Below, piece after piece: positions 43,071-52,377 of a DNA stretch of 56,660 bases; positions within the stretch are counted from its first letter, which is position 1; each line of letters starts with the position of its first letter. The translations under genes were made by a program, and so were the position numbers. Source of the DNA: a virus; the IMG/VR virus record IMGVR_UViG_3300028563_000026, positions 1-56,660 of that record, one strand, 5' to 3'. The notes under the pieces are model-generated. The model was given only the letters and a program-made list of their open reading frames with translations. It ran no database searches and had not been told where the DNA came from.

Positions 43071-46000
43071 TTATGCTGGCCTCTTTCCGGCGTTTGCGCC
43101 CTTTGTCTGGGTGGTGTTGCGGTTCACGACCGTCAGAATCTCCGACTGCAGCTTCTTCGTAGACCACACGTTCTTGTCGTTGATGTTCACATTGTCAATA
43201 TGGATCGTCTGGTGCGGGCCTGGGTAGCGACGGTAAACCGGCTGCTTCGTCGGCGTGGCCCCAGGGGTCGTCCCCTCGTTCGTGTACGGCGGCAGCGGCA
43301 CACCGGCAGCCGCGCCAGCCCCAGGGATCTTCCCGTTCGCATAAGCGAACCCTTGGGAGATCCGCTGCTCGGCCGCAACACGATCAGCTTCTGACGCATA
43401 GTGAATCCCCGCCGTCAGCTTGTACGCAGACGGTGCAACATAGTTCGACGCGTACCGGCCCTGCGACAACGTGGCCTTGATCTGCTTCAGATAGTCAGCG
43501 ATCTTCTGGGTGTTGTCGGTGTCGATCTTCACATGCTTCGCAGAAGCAAGTTCGATCGCCTTGTACACCTTCTCGATCGCGTTGACCGTCCGGTTCGTCG
43601 TCCCCGGCTGCGACCTGATCAACGCGATCAGCTGCCTGATCGAGTCGGACTCCACGTTCGGCCCGAACGCAGCCAGCCCAGCCTTGCCACCCTCATGCTT
43701 CAACGAGTCCAGCAGCGTGGTGCGCAGCAGCGACAGCTCACGCGCCGCGCTCGCCGCCACCGGGTTCTGGGAGCCGGTCCCGAGAATCCCACCAATCCTC
43801 CGGTTAACCGCAGAAGAAACTTTTGCTGCCTGCTCCTTATCGATGTTCTTCAACGAGGTAGCGGCCTGCTTCTGATACCCGGCGATCTCCTTCGCGATCG
43901 CCACACCCTCCTTCGTGTTCGCCCCAACCTGGCTCTCCTTCGCATGCAACAGACCGATCGTCGTGAGGATTGTCTGCCGCAGCTTCTTCTGCTCCTCCAA
44001 CACCTTCGGGTCATACGTCCCCGGCGTCACCGACCCCGCCTGGTTCGCAGCAGCCTGCGCGTTCGACAGACGGTTCGCGGCGGCAGCACCGATCTGGGCG
44101 GCCAGACCGGTCAGCTTCCCACCACCACCAGGCTTCACAGTCAGGTCGGGCTGCGGTGCCTTCAAGTCCTTGATAGCCGTGATCAGGCCAGCCTTGTCCT
44201 GCTGGTAAAGCTCGTAAGAGGATGCGTTCGGGCTGATCTTCTTCAGGTCGCTCAGCGCCCTCTGGTTGGCAGCGATCAGCGCATCAAGGGTCTTCGTGTT
44301 CGGCGTTGCCGTGTATGCGGTATTCGCGCCAGCGATCAGGTTCCGGTCGGTCTGGGAAATACCCTGGTAGTTCTGCAGCAAGCTCCCCGACGGATGCCCA
44401 GTCACCGCGCTCGGAGGAGCCCCAGTCGTCGAGATGAGGTAGTCCTCCTTGATCTGGATGACGACTTCCTTCGGCAGCTTCCCAAGCTGGGCGAGCAGAT
44501 CGTTCAGCTGCGCCTTCGCATCCTGGTTCTTCAGGATCACCTGCACCTCATGCGGAGTTACCAGCTTTGGATCGCCAAGAATCCTGATGAACTGTTCCAG
44601 TAGCAAACCGTTGCGCTGGATCGTCGGACTGAACTGGTTGTTCGCAACGATGTTCTTCTGAATCGCCTTGGTGGAGAGATCGAGAGACTCAGCAACCCTC
44701 TGCGCCTGCAGCACCTGCTGGTTGCCTCCATCAGCACCAGCGCCACGACCCTCAAAAGCAGTTGAAGTGTTCTCGCCAGCCTGCTGGATCGAAGCCTTCA
44801 AGAGACCGTCGGCCTTGTCCGTCGCCTGCTTGAAAGCCTCAGCCGTATTAAGCAAGTTCTGCCTGAGCGTCTGCTGGTCGTCGCTCAACTGGTTGGTGGC
44901 CTGCCCCACCGCGAGAGAGGCCGACCTGTAGGCGTTGGAGCCCCTTGCAGCGTTCGTAGTCGCTAAAGCGGATTTGGCCGTTGCAAGCGCAATCCTGTCC
45001 TGGGCCACAGTCAGCCTGCTTGAGCTAGCCGACTGCTCGGCGCTCTGGAATCCCAAAAGACTCTTGGTCAGCGCCTTCGTCGCGGACTCAACGGGAGTCG
45101 CACGAGACAGGAAATAGAGCAAAGCGCCACCAACGACCGTCAGGCCAAGAGCGATCGGCCCGAACGGAACCTCGGCAAGACCAGCCAGGAACCCGCCACC
45201 GGCGACCTCCCCCCCGGTGGTTGCCGCCGCCGCAGCCCCCTCCTCGGCAACCATCGTCCCGGTGTACTGCTTGGTTCTGGAAACAACACCCGACACAGCA
45301 GGAGCGGCTACAGCGGTCTCTGTCTTCTGAGCGATCGACAGTTCCTCTGTAGCTTTCGCCGCCGCCTCGGTCGCGACAGCAAGGCCGCGCATCTGATTAA
45401 CCGTCCCGGAAATCGCGGCCGAAGCAGCAGTAGCACCACTAACGATGATGTCTGTCAGCGACTTGAACTCGGTCGCCTCACCCTTGCTCAACCCAAAGAA
45501 AATCGCCATCTGCAGGATGGCCTTCTGCGCACCAAGTTGGATCGCCAGGAACGCACCACCGGCAACAGCGAGCAGAGGGCCGATCACCCCATGCAAAGCT
45601 TTGAAGTGCTGCAGCAGCTGATCCAGGGCGACCGCCAAGGTCAGTACCGGATGTTCAAGGAGAGCGAACTTTGCAACCCAGAGAACCGACAGGTCAATCA
45701 GAACCGTCTTCAGGCCACCCAGCGCATTAACTGCGTCCTTGAGCGCCGAGTACAGATCCTCGATCACCGGGGCGATCGCCTTGATCGTGTTCTTCACCAG
45801 GTTCAAGCCCTCTTCGGCACCCTTAGTAACAGCACCGGACTTCACCCAGGCGGAAGCAACCTTCCCCAGCTCACGAACGATCTTGTCGAACTCCGGCAGC
45901 AGCGCATCACCGATCGAAACCTTCAGCCTGTCCAACGCCACCTTGAACTGGTCGATGCCACCCTTGCTCGACTTGGAGTAGGCGGCGTCCGCGCCCTGCA

Positions 46001-48101
46001 CACTCGACCGCAACACCACCATGTCGATCGCAGCAGTCGCGGCAGCATCATGCTGTTTCGCCAGCTGGGTGGCGGCAAGCTTAGAAGCAGCCGTGAAATG
46101 AATGCCCGCGTCAGAAGCAGCAGCCAGCCGCTCCTTCAGCTGCTGGGTTGCCGCAGTCACCACCGGCAACACGATCCCCTGACGACGCAGCACCGAAGCG
46201 TGACCCTCGGACACGAGGGTTACGTCACGAGTCGCTGTCGCAAGGTCAAGGTTCTTCGCCCGTGCGAGGTTGGTCGTCACGGTCAGCGCCGCCTCACCAG
46301 CCTTTACGCTGCCGGTCGCGGCCACCAGCTTCGTCAGCGAGTTCGTCAGGTCGGTATCGGTGAAACCCGACGCATTCGCGGCCGTCACGACGTACGACTC
46401 GATCGCTGCCTGCTGGATCTTCCAGTCGCCGCCGACGCTCCTCACCGTGTTGCCCAACACATCCTGTGCTGTCGAGAGGCCACGAGACGCCTCGATCACA
46501 GAGCGCAGCGCGGTGCCGCCGAACAAGCCAACCAGGAACGAGGTGGACGCGAACGCTGCAGCAGTGCCCAGGTTGAAGAACGACCCGGCAGCACCACGGG
46601 TGGACTTCGCCACCGAGTCGATCTCGTTCGCAGCCCCAGCCTTGAACGGACTCTCGACCGGCTTGATCCTCAGCTGTGGCGGAGCCTTCTCCTCCGGTGG
46701 GACAAGACCGATGCGGCGCTGCTGGGCGAGCAGAGCCGCCTCCTGGTCGGCCAACTGCTTCTGCAGAGTCAGCAGACGCGGGTCGTTAGACGCAATCCCC
46801 GCAGTCTGCAACGCGGAAATCTGACTCCTGGTGGCGTTAACCGGACTCTGCAGATCAGTGACGGTCGCCACGCGAGCAGCGGCGATAAGCGAAGCCTGCT
46901 GCGCAATCGTCAGCTCCTCCTCTGCTGCAGTTGTCGCCTTGGTCGTCGCAAGCTGCTTCTCTCTCCAGCTCTCAATCTCTTTGTCGTATGCCAGCAGCTC
47001 CTTCTTGACGCGGGCCTGCTGGATGATCGCCGCCGACTCCTCGGAAGTCAGATTGTTCATATCCTTGATGGAGTTGACGATCGCTGTCGATGACGCATAC
47101 TCCTGCCTCAGACCCGTAATCTGCTTCTCAATCGCCGCCGCCGTCTTCGCCTGGGCGTTCGCAAGCTCATCCTCTTTGAGGATCTGAACGTTCATCACTT
47201 CAGCGATTGCGTTCTGACTCTTGTAGGTCTGGTCGAGCAACTCGTTGTTGACCCTCACCGCCTTGCCATACACCTGCTCAATCGTCGCCAGCGCATTCGC
47301 GGCCTGCAACCGGTAGAGCAGCTGCTCCGAAGAACCAGGTGCGGCAGCACCAGCGTTCTGCATCGCCGCCATGAAGTCACGCTCGGCATTCTGCAAAGCG
47401 CCCATCGTGACCCCGTAGCTGGAACGAGAGTTCTTAAGCGCACGGTCCAACATCTCCTGGCTGCCAATGGCAGCCTGCGCCTCAACCGAGTTGTAACGCA
47501 GCGCCGCGTTGTACTTCAACGTCGCAGCCGCAGCAAGGTCGGCAGCAATCGCCCCCTCCTCAGTAGCGGAGGCAAATGTCTTGGCGACGTTCCCAGCCGC
47601 CGTAGCGGAGTTCTCCAGCAGGATCAGCGCGTCAGCCTGCGCCTGAACAGCCTTCGTCGCCTTCTCCTCAGCAACCGACAGGGCGTCGAGTTCGTCACCC
47701 GAGTTCTTCGCCGCATCAGCCTGGGCTGCCAGGGCAGCCGCATTCGCCTTGGTCGCCGTGGTGTTCGCTTCGGTCGCGTTAGTGTCGGCGTTCGTCGAGG
47801 CAGCCTTCGCGTCCTGCGCACCGCCAGCGGCCTTCGCCGCAGCAGCCTGCTTGATGTGGTCGTCAGCCAGCTGCTTCAACGCAGAAGACTGCGCCTTCGT
47901 CGCCGCCACCAGCTGGGTGCCCGTGCTGCCCACCCCGGTCTGGAACGCCGTCTTCAGCGTCTTCCCCAAAGCGGCAGCGGACTTCTCAGTCGCAACCATC
48001 GAGTCCTGAATGGACTTCAGGGCTGTCTCCGCGTCGCCCAACGCGGAGACAAGCCCAGAAACGTTCGCGGTAACTACAGCGGTGAGTTCAGCGACTTCCA
48101 T
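43071..48101 (-). CDS. Tape measure protein
   Basis: 1676 residues. A very long Ala/Lys/Asp coiled-coil N-terminal half, hydrophobic segments near residues 500-530, about 840-860 and about 970-990 that may insert in the membrane during DNA entry, and a C-terminal domain with a QTIHIDNVNINDK strand. If one residue spans about 1.5 angstrom, the tail would be near 250 nm. ATG 48101 overlaps the chaperone stop. Confidence 0.97.
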   Translation of the reverse strand: MEVAELTAVVTANVSGLVSALGDAETALKSIQDSMVATEKSAAALGKTLKTAFQTGVGSTGTQLVAATKAQSSALKQLADDHIKQAAAAKAAGGAQDAKAASTNADTNATEANTTATKANAAALAAQADAAKNSGDELDALSVAEEKATKAVQAQADALILLENSATAAGNVAKTFASATEEGAIAADLAAAATLKYNAALRYNSVEAQAAIGSQEMLDRALKNSRSSYGVTMGALQNAERDFMAAMQNAGAAAPGSSEQLLYRLQAANALATIEQVYGKAVRVNNELLDQTYKSQNAIAEVMNVQILKEDELANAQAKTAAAIEKQITGLRQEYASSTAIVNSIKDMNNLTSEESAAIIQQARVKKELLAYDKEIESWREKQLATTKATTAAEEELTIAQQASLIAAARVATVTDLQSPVNATRSQISALQTAGIASNDPRLLTLQKQLADQEAALLAQQRRIGLVPPEEKAPPQLRIKPVESPFKAGAANEIDSVAKSTRGAAGSFFNLGTAAAFASTSFLVGLFGGTALRSVIEASRGLSTAQDVLGNTVRSVGGDWKIQQAAIESYVVTAANASGFTDTDLTNSLTKLVAATGSVKAGEAALTVTTNLARAKNLDLATATRDVTLVSEGHASVLRRQGIVLPVVTAATQQLKERLAAASDAGIHFTAASKLAATQLAKQHDAAATAAIDMVVLRSSVQGADAAYSKSSKGGIDQFKVALDRLKVSIGDALLPEFDKIVRELGKVASAWVKSGAVTKGAEEGLNLVKNTIKAIAPVIEDLYSALKDAVNALGGLKTVLIDLSVLWVAKFALLEHPVLTLAVALDQLLQHFKALHGVIGPLLAVAGGAFLAIQLGAQKAILQMAIFFGLSKGEATEFKSLTDIIVSGATAASAAISGTVNQMRGLAVATEAAAKATEELSIAQKTETAVAAPAVSGVVSRTKQYTGTMVAEEGAAAAATTGGEVAGGGFLAGLAEVPFGPIALGLTVVGGALLYFLSRATPVESATKALTKSLLGFQSAEQSASSSRLTVAQDRIALATAKSALATTNAARGSNAYRSASLAVGQATNQLSDDQQTLRQNLLNTAEAFKQATDKADGLLKASIQQAGENTSTAFEGRGAGADGGNQQVLQAQRVAESLDLSTKAIQKNIVANNQFSPTIQRNGLLLEQFIRILGDPKLVTPHEVQVILKNQDAKAQLNDLLAQLGKLPKEVVIQIKEDYLISTTGAPPSAVTGHPSGSLLQNYQGISQTDRNLIAGANTAYTATPNTKTLDALIAANQRALSDLKKISPNASSYELYQQDKAGLITAIKDLKAPQPDLTVKPGGGGKLTGLAAQIGAAAANRLSNAQAAANQAGSVTPGTYDPKVLEEQKKLRQTILTTIGLLHAKESQVGANTKEGVAIAKEIAGYQKQAATSLKNIDKEQAAKVSSAVNRRIGGILGTGSQNPVAASAARELSLLRTTLLDSLKHEGGKAGLAAFGPNVESDSIRQLIALIRSQPGTTNRTVNAIEKVYKAIELASAKHVKIDTDNTQKIADYLKQIKATLSQGRYASNYVAPSAYKLTAGIHYASEADRVAAEQRISQGFAYANGKIPGAGAAAGVPLPPYTNEGTTPGATPTKQPVYRRYPGPHQTIHIDNVNINDKNVWSTKKLQSEILTVVNRNTTQTKGANAGKRPA

Positions 48102-48334
48102 TAACCGAAGTGCTCCTTCCTGATCTCATCGTGCGAAGGCAGCGTCAGGCCGCCAGAAGAACCCTCTTCCTTGGCCTCCTCGATCGCCCTCAGTTCGTCC
48201 TCGTTCCGCAATTTCAGCTCCGCAAACCATTCAGACAGCTCAAACGATCCGGTCGTCGCCAACATCTCAGCGACGCTTTTCCCCTGAAGTTCGGCTACTC
48301 GGAAGTAGGCGCGCCGTTCAGGGTTGTTTCGGAG
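48101..48334 (-). CDS. Tail assembly chaperone T part, made by -1 frameshift
   Basis: 77 codons after the shift (Glu-rich, with a KSVAEMLATTGSFELSEWFAEL segment), joined to the 48807-48334 frame by slippage at GGGAAAC (minus strand 48340-48334). It yields a 241-residue GT protein. This upstream/downstream pair before the tape measure is the standard siphovirus arrangement; GT helps assemble the tail on the tape measure. Confidence 0.93.
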   Translation of the reverse strand, partial: LRNNPERRAYFRVAELQGKSVAEMLATTGSFELSEWFAELKLRNEDELRAIEEAKEEGSSGGLTLPSHDEIRKEHFG

Positions 48335-48807
48335 TTTCCCTCCGCCAACTCCGAGTGACGGCCCATCGCGGACAGCCGCTCGATCGCATCGACCAGCGTC
48401 TGAATCTTCCCGCCACCCAGCCGCATCATCTCGCTCACGTCACCAGCACGGAGCAGCTTCGTCCGCTTCCCCGGAGGCGACTCGGGATCGACCAGGCCGT
48501 ACATCAGAACCGACCGCTGGTACGACTTCACGTCCAGCTCGTTCCTGCTGTTCAGCATCGTCGCCTGCTTGCCGATCACTTCGGCACGCTCGTCGGCGGT
48601 CAGCTCGGAAACGATCAGCCAACCGATGCCCTCAACCTCGATCTCTTTCTCGGCCAGCTTCCCAGCGGCAGCAAGAAAGTCGTTGCGGTTGACGTACTTG
48701 CGAACGGCGGCATGAACATCTTCCACCATCGCTTCCCAGTTCTCGGCCGCGTTAAGGTCGATCTTTCCGATCGTCTCTCCGAGATTCGGTTTATCAGCAG
48801 GGGCCAT
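48295..48807 (-). CDS. Tail assembly chaperone G
   Basis: 170 residues from ATG 48807, after GGAAGGAG (open from 48825). Helical and acidic. The unshifted product ends at 48295; shifted ribosomes make the longer GT form. The slippery GGGAAAC lies seven codons after GRHSEL. Confidence 0.9.
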   Translation of the reverse strand: MAPADKPNLGETIGKIDLNAAENWEAMVEDVHAAVRKYVNRNDFLAAAGKLAEKEIEVEGIGWLIVSELTADERAEVIGKQATMLNSRNELDVKSYQRSVLMYGLVDPESPPGKRTKLLRAGDVSEMMRLGGGKIQTLVDAIERLSAMGRHSELAEGNSETTLNGAPTSE

Positions 48808-49345
48808 ACTTAACTCCTTCCGCATTGAATGTGACCTCTATCCCGTTGGATATCGGCTTCACGCTCCCAATCCCAATCAGCGCACCACGGGACACCGGGA
48901 GAGTGATCAGAGCAGTCTGCATTTGCTGGCAGACAGCGCCACGAAGAATCGCAGTAGACCGCTCAGACGACGGGCCTGTGACCGACCGAGGCTCCGCATC
49001 ACCAAACACCGTCCTGTTCTTCACCAACATTGGCACCGTCAGCTGCCAATCCTCCGCCGTCGTTTCGACCGAGGAAGTCAGGCATGTTCCCGACGCAACC
49101 ACGTAGGGAACGCTGCGGCCGAGAGCGACGTATCCGGACGGGTAATGGATCTCGTTTACAGCAACCGGATGCCATCCCCTGTCCCAATACTCGACCGTCA
49201 GTTTCTGACCCTCCAACCAAAACGACATGCCGTCCGGCGCACGCCAGTCCCAGCCGTCCCCCTGGTCCAAAAGGGGGAGCCGCACGAACTGATGCGGCTC
49301 CCCCAGGAGGCTGACTGTGCCGCCGCGCCCATGAAAGGCGCGCAC
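48794..49345 (-). CDS. Tail-region structural protein
   Basis: 183 residues from GTG 49345 without a clear ribosome site, three bases after the upstream gene. Beta-rich, with an N-terminal Trp/Gly region. A GTCAG element (49197-49209) encodes GQKLT. Between tail tube and chaperone genes; role not identified. Confidence 0.75.
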   Translation of the reverse strand: MRAFHGRGGTVSLLGEPHQFVRLPLLDQGDGWDWRAPDGMSFWLEGQKLTVEYWDRGWHPVAVNEIHYPSGYVALGRSVPYVVASGTCLTSSVETTAEDWQLTVPMLVKNRTVFGDAEPRSVTGPSSERSTAILRGAVCQQMQTALITLPVSRGALIGIGSVKPISNGIEVTFNAEGVKYGPC

Positions 49346-49348
49346 GAC

Positions 49349-49756
49349 TTACGGCGAGTGCTGCAGCGAGCCGGTGCCTACGTAGTCGAACACCAGCGTG
49401 ATCAGACCGTCAACCGGGTCAGTGATCGTCATCGTCGTGATGTTGACGGTGCCCTCAAACGAGCCACCACCAGCAACAGTCTGGAAGACAACCACGACCG
49501 GCAACGAGTTAAGCATGTTCGTGTAGAGAACCTGCTGCCCGTTCACGTCGTTCACTACGTCGTAGTAGCCCGAGATCGCTCCCGAGTAACCACGCAGACC
49601 AGGCACGAAGTGACGCCACGAGTCACCGAGAACCGAGGCGTCATAGTTGCCCGCGTCAATCTTCAGCGTCCACTCGTGAATGTCCGCGATCGGAGTGACC
49701 GGCGTACCCGGAATGTAGACTGTCCCGCCTTTACCCGCGAGTGCGGTTTCGGCCAT
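49349..49756 (-). CDS. Major tail (tube) protein
   Basis: 135 residues. An IHEWTLKIDAGNYDASVLGDSW segment and a TITDPVDGLITLVFDYVGTG end follow the tail-tube pattern of siphophages; placed directly before the chaperones. ATG 49756 after GGAAAGGGAGTATTC, a strong site suited to an abundant protein. Confidence 0.85.
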   Translation of the reverse strand: MAETALAGKGGTVYIPGTPVTPIADIHEWTLKIDAGNYDASVLGDSWRHFVPGLRGYSGAISGYYDVVNDVNGQQVLYTNMLNSLPVVVVFQTVAGGGSFEGTVNITTMTITDPVDGLITLVFDYVGTGSLQHSP

Positions 49757-49850
49757 GAATACTCCCTTTCCAACCTAGGAAATTGTGCGATGGGAGTATC
49801 GGCAGCAGAACTGAACAAACTTTTCACCTGACTGTAGGTATGCTTTCAAC

Positions 49851-50252
49851 ATGAGCGAAGACCGCAAGGCCTACAACCGCGCCTACTACCTGAAGAACCT
49901 AGAGAAGATGCGGCAGCGGGGCCGCGACTACCACAACGCCAACAAGGACGACCCGGAATACAAAGAGCGGGCGCGTCAGCGGGCCAGGGAGTGGTACCGC
50001 AGAAACAAAATGAAGTCGCCAGCCGAGATCATCGCTGCGGGTTCTCCCACCAGACGTTCAGATTCTGTGACCACTGGTGACGCTCCTTCTCGTCTCTTCC
50101 TAAATACTGCGGGGACTGGAGGGCGTAAATCAAATGAAACAGCGGCCCCCCCGATCGAAGAGTCGTCTCCACAATCCCCTGCAGCGCCCCAAACGTTGCC
50201 TGCATCAGATCGTTTCCGTCCGCAAAAGACGAGGCTTCAGCCCGACCCCTGA
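49851..50252 (+). CDS. Basic moron-like protein antisense to the late operon
   Basis: The first about 70 residues are clearly protein-like and very basic (an NRAYYLKNLEKMRQRGRDY segment), like the helical part of 21778. The remaining about 60 residues (Ser/Thr/Pro-rich) run antisense over gene 50029-50460 and may be an unstructured tail or non-genuine. ATG 49851, no clear ribosome site. It reads against the surrounding late genes. Confidence 0.6.
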   Translation: MSEDRKAYNRAYYLKNLEKMRQRGRDYHNANKDDPEYKERARQRAREWYRRNKMKSPAEIIAAGSPTRRSDSVTTGDAPSRLFLNTAGTGGRKSNETAAPPIEESSPQSPAAPQTLPASDRFRPQKTRLQPDP

Positions 50253-50460
50253 TCTGGATGTTCGGCCGGTCGAACTTCGACTCCGGCAAACCACCACCAG
50301 TCATCGTCATCACCGGCCGCAGCCCGCCACGGGTCTGCACCGAAATACAAGTGTCGGGCTGGTCAGGCAGCTGGGTGGCGAACAGATTCGTTCCGAACGT
50401 CGCGACGGCCTGCGAGTTCAGATACGTGCAGATTTCCCACTCAAGACCAAGGCTCGGCAT
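50029..50460 (-). CDS. Tail terminator/head-tail joining-like protein
   Basis: 143 residues, mixed alpha/beta. Its place after the HK97 gp10-like gene and before the tube protein fits a tail terminator. TAATG overlap with the upstream stop. Confidence 0.75.
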   Translation of the reverse strand: MPSLGLEWEICTYLNSQAVATFGTNLFATQLPDQPDTCISVQTRGGLRPVMTMTGGGLPESKFDRPNIQIRGRAEASSFADGNDLMQATFGALQGIVETTLRSGGPLFHLIYALQSPQYLGRDEKERHQWSQNLNVWWENPQR

Positions 50461-50861
50461 TAACCAATCCTTTTAACGATTGCGGCCTGGATGAACGAGA
50501 CGAAGTTGTCCTCCGACTCAAACACCGGCTGCTCCAAGAACTTCGCCTGCGTCGGCGGCGCATGCTGCACCTCGGTGATCTCATGCACATCGACGGCGTA
50601 GCTGCCGACCGGCTGAAACGACTTCGGGTTCTCGTCGTACAGATGGTCACCGATCGCGTAGCCGAACGTGACAGTGATCTCGTTCAGCCCGAAGACCGGC
50701 TCCTCAACCACCGCTGAGTCATGAAGTGTTCCAGTATCGACCGGGACGATCTCCTGCGACTGATCCATCACGTCGTTCGCGAAGTCGTACAGCCCCTGGC
50801 CGATCGCAGCCCGCAGCTTGTAGCCAGCCTCCACGAAGCCCTTACCGACCACCTTCACCAT
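50460..50861 (-). CDS. HK97 gp10-like head-tail protein
   Basis: 133 residues from ATG 50861 (TAATG). A VPVDTGTLHDSAVVE segment is the hallmark of gp10-like neck/minor capsid proteins. Part of the standard connector order. Confidence 0.85.
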   Translation of the reverse strand: MVKVVGKGFVEAGYKLRAAIGQGLYDFANDVMDQSQEIVPVDTGTLHDSAVVEEPVFGLNEITVTFGYAIGDHLYDENPKSFQPVGSYAVDVHEITEVQHAPPTQAKFLEQPVFESEDNFVSFIQAAIVKRIG

Positions 50862-51256
50862 TAGAGGCTCACCACGATCAGCCACGGGTTAACGTTGTCG
50901 AAGTTCGGCCCGTAGAACGTCTCGATCTTCACAGCCTGCAACCGCTGGGCTGTGGACGAATAGACACCGTTCGGCTGGAACCTGTCGTACAGCGTGAACG
51001 ACCGGGCGGTCGGATCGTCGCCGTCGAAGTAGATATCCCAGACCGGCTCGACCACCGTTTCGTCGTTCCTCCGGTGAGCCTCCAATCCCGCCGAGGTAAG
51101 CCCATGTGGTTCCTGCCAGCAGTACAGCGTCACGGGCGCGGCGTAAGCCACGGGCTGCGCGAACTCGTCGAAGCCCTGGAATGCCTCCCAGATGATGGGA
51201 ACCGTCATCAGTTCCTTCACGTCGAGCGGCAGCGATACGGGCTGAGGGCCGCTCAT
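50861..51256 (-). CDS. Head closure-like protein
   Basis: 131 residues, beta-rich, with a VTLYCWQEP segment and a DIYFDGDDPTARSFTLYDRF segment. Its position between adaptor and gp10-like genes fits the head-closure (stopper) protein. Confidence 0.75.
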   Translation of the reverse strand: MSGPQPVSLPLDVKELMTVPIIWEAFQGFDEFAQPVAYAAPVTLYCWQEPHGLTSAGLEAHRRNDETVVEPVWDIYFDGDDPTARSFTLYDRFQPNGVYSSTAQRLQAVKIETFYGPNFDNVNPWLIVVSL

Positions 51257-51739
51257 TTAAATCTCCGTATCGGGCAGGAACTCCTGGTTGCCGCCCCCGA
51301 CCGGAGGCACGGAGTCGGTCGTGTACGGGGCAGCCCACGGGTTCTGCATCATGTCCTTCGTGAACTGCGGGGCCACGATGTTCGGGTCGGCAGCCAGCGT
51401 CAGCTTGTCGGACACGTAGGCCCCACCGATGTACGGCGGCACCGTGCCGAGCGCCTTCTTGCGCAGGCTCTTCGCCATGTCCAGCCACTGTTCGGCCATC
51501 TTCGTGTAGGTGACCATCATCACGCGACCCAGCCGCACATCGGCCTTGCGCAGGAACAACTTGGAGATCATCTCGCAGCAGCGGGCGCAGCCGCCCCAGA
51601 AGTTCGACTCGACCAGGAGCGCCTGGTTAATCTCCTCGTCCTGCAGGAGCTGGTTGTTAATGTCGGTGTCACCGATCTCCAGACGAACCTGATCTTTCTC
51701 GTTCGTCGCCAGATCAGTAAGGCTGTACGTCCAAGTCAC
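51257..51739 (-). CDS. Head-tail adaptor (gp6-like) protein
   Basis: 160 residues. [33 protein letters not shown] is the familiar pattern of gp6-type head-tail connectors, which start at residue 1-40 with this helix. GTG 51739 overlaps the upstream stop. Confidence 0.85.
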   Translation of the reverse strand: MTWTYSLTDLATNEKDQVRLEIGDTDINNQLLQDEEINQALLVESNFWGGCARCCEMISKLFLRKADVRLGRVMMVTYTKMAEQWLDMAKSLRKKALGTVPPYIGGAYVSDKLTLAADPNIVAPQFTKDMMQNPWAAPYTTDSVPPVGGGNQEFLPDTEI

Positions 51740-52377
51740 CTAAGTCTCACCAACCCCAATTCTGCAAGAAGGTACGCAACGTCCCTGGCGAGAGTATCGC
51801 TCTGCAACGACAGCAATGGCGTCTTCGACGGAGCCTTCACATACATGCTCATGTCGGGTGCTGAACCACGCGCACCAGCAGGCCCAGGCGCACCAGTCTC
51901 ACCCTGGATACCACGCGGCCCCTGGGGGCCAGCCTCACCCTCACGACCCTGCGGCCCCTGCGGACCCATCCTTCCCTCCGGGCCGGGAGGCCCCTGGTCG
52001 CCGCGCAAACCACGGGCCAGCACCGGGATCGCATACGGGCTGATCTTTCCGTTCTCGTCCAGGCCCGCGTAGCCACCAGGCTCGTCACGTTGAGCAACCA
52101 GCTGGTAGGTGCCCTCCAGGTTCGGCAGATGCGACTCGTCCAGGGGCGGGATGGTGCGCTTGTCGATCAGACCGCTGCCGTCAACCTCTCTGCGCAGAGG
52201 CGGATCGATCCAGACAGCCTCATCCTTGTCGTTGATCGCCAAGATTTGCCCAGCATGCCCGTGCGAGGGCAGGCCGCTGACGTAGATGTTCGTGATCGGC
52301 TGTTGATGACCGTTGCCGGTCTCCTCATCTCCTCCGGTGTTGTGGGGGTACAACCTCTGCTCAGGACCTCTACCCAT
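51736..52377 (-). CDS. Collagen-like structural protein 2
   Basis: 213 residues. After a globular Pro/Gly/His part, residues about 125-175 form Gly-X-Y repeats ([21 protein letters not shown]), then a helical trimerising-type C-terminus ending [11 protein letters not shown]. Likely a trimeric fibre, perhaps on the capsid given its place before the connectors. Confidence 0.8.
   Translation of the reverse strand: MGRGPEQRLYPHNTGGDEETGNGHQQPITNIYVSGLPSHGHAGQILAINDKDEAVWIDPPLRREVDGSGLIDKRTIPPLDESHLPNLEGTYQLVAQRDEPGGYAGLDENGKISPYAIPVLARGLRGDQGPPGPEGRMGPQGPQGREGEAGPQGPRGIQGETGAPGPAGARGSAPDMSMYVKAPSKTPLLSLQSDTLARDVAYLLAELGLVRLR

Larger units (their letters stand above)
115..49209. repeat. Dispersed GTCAG-N3-CTGAC palindrome family (30 exact copies)
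   Basis: Exact 13-mers start at 115, 1505, 2572, 2893, 3272, 4164, 4743, 5262, 5996, 9111, 10943, 13053, 14523, 15295, 16856, 18220, 19059, 21006, 22727, 23462, 25609, 27230, 27386, 28657, 30542, 32398, 32487, 34085, 38926 and 49197. Variants lie near 7982, 24328, 31568 and 35055. The middle three bases are AAA, TTT or ATT only, and most copies are flanked by C and G. Ten fixed bases would be expected about 0.05 times by chance in this length. At least ten copies are inside coding sequence. Confidence 0.97.

Noticed and set aside
43401-44603. 400-codon plus-strand open frame
   Set aside because: Antisense to the tape measure C-terminal region, Arg/Leu-rich, no ribosome site.
45537-47093. 518-codon plus-strand open frame
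   Set aside because: Lies wholly antisense to the tape measure gene; Arg/Leu/Gln-rich with no motif, as expected for the reverse of Ala/Lys-rich coiled coil in high-GC DNA.
50726-52072. 448-codon plus-strand open frame
   Set aside because: Antisense to four well-supported connector and fibre genes; Arg/Pro/His-rich composition typical of GC-driven shadows.
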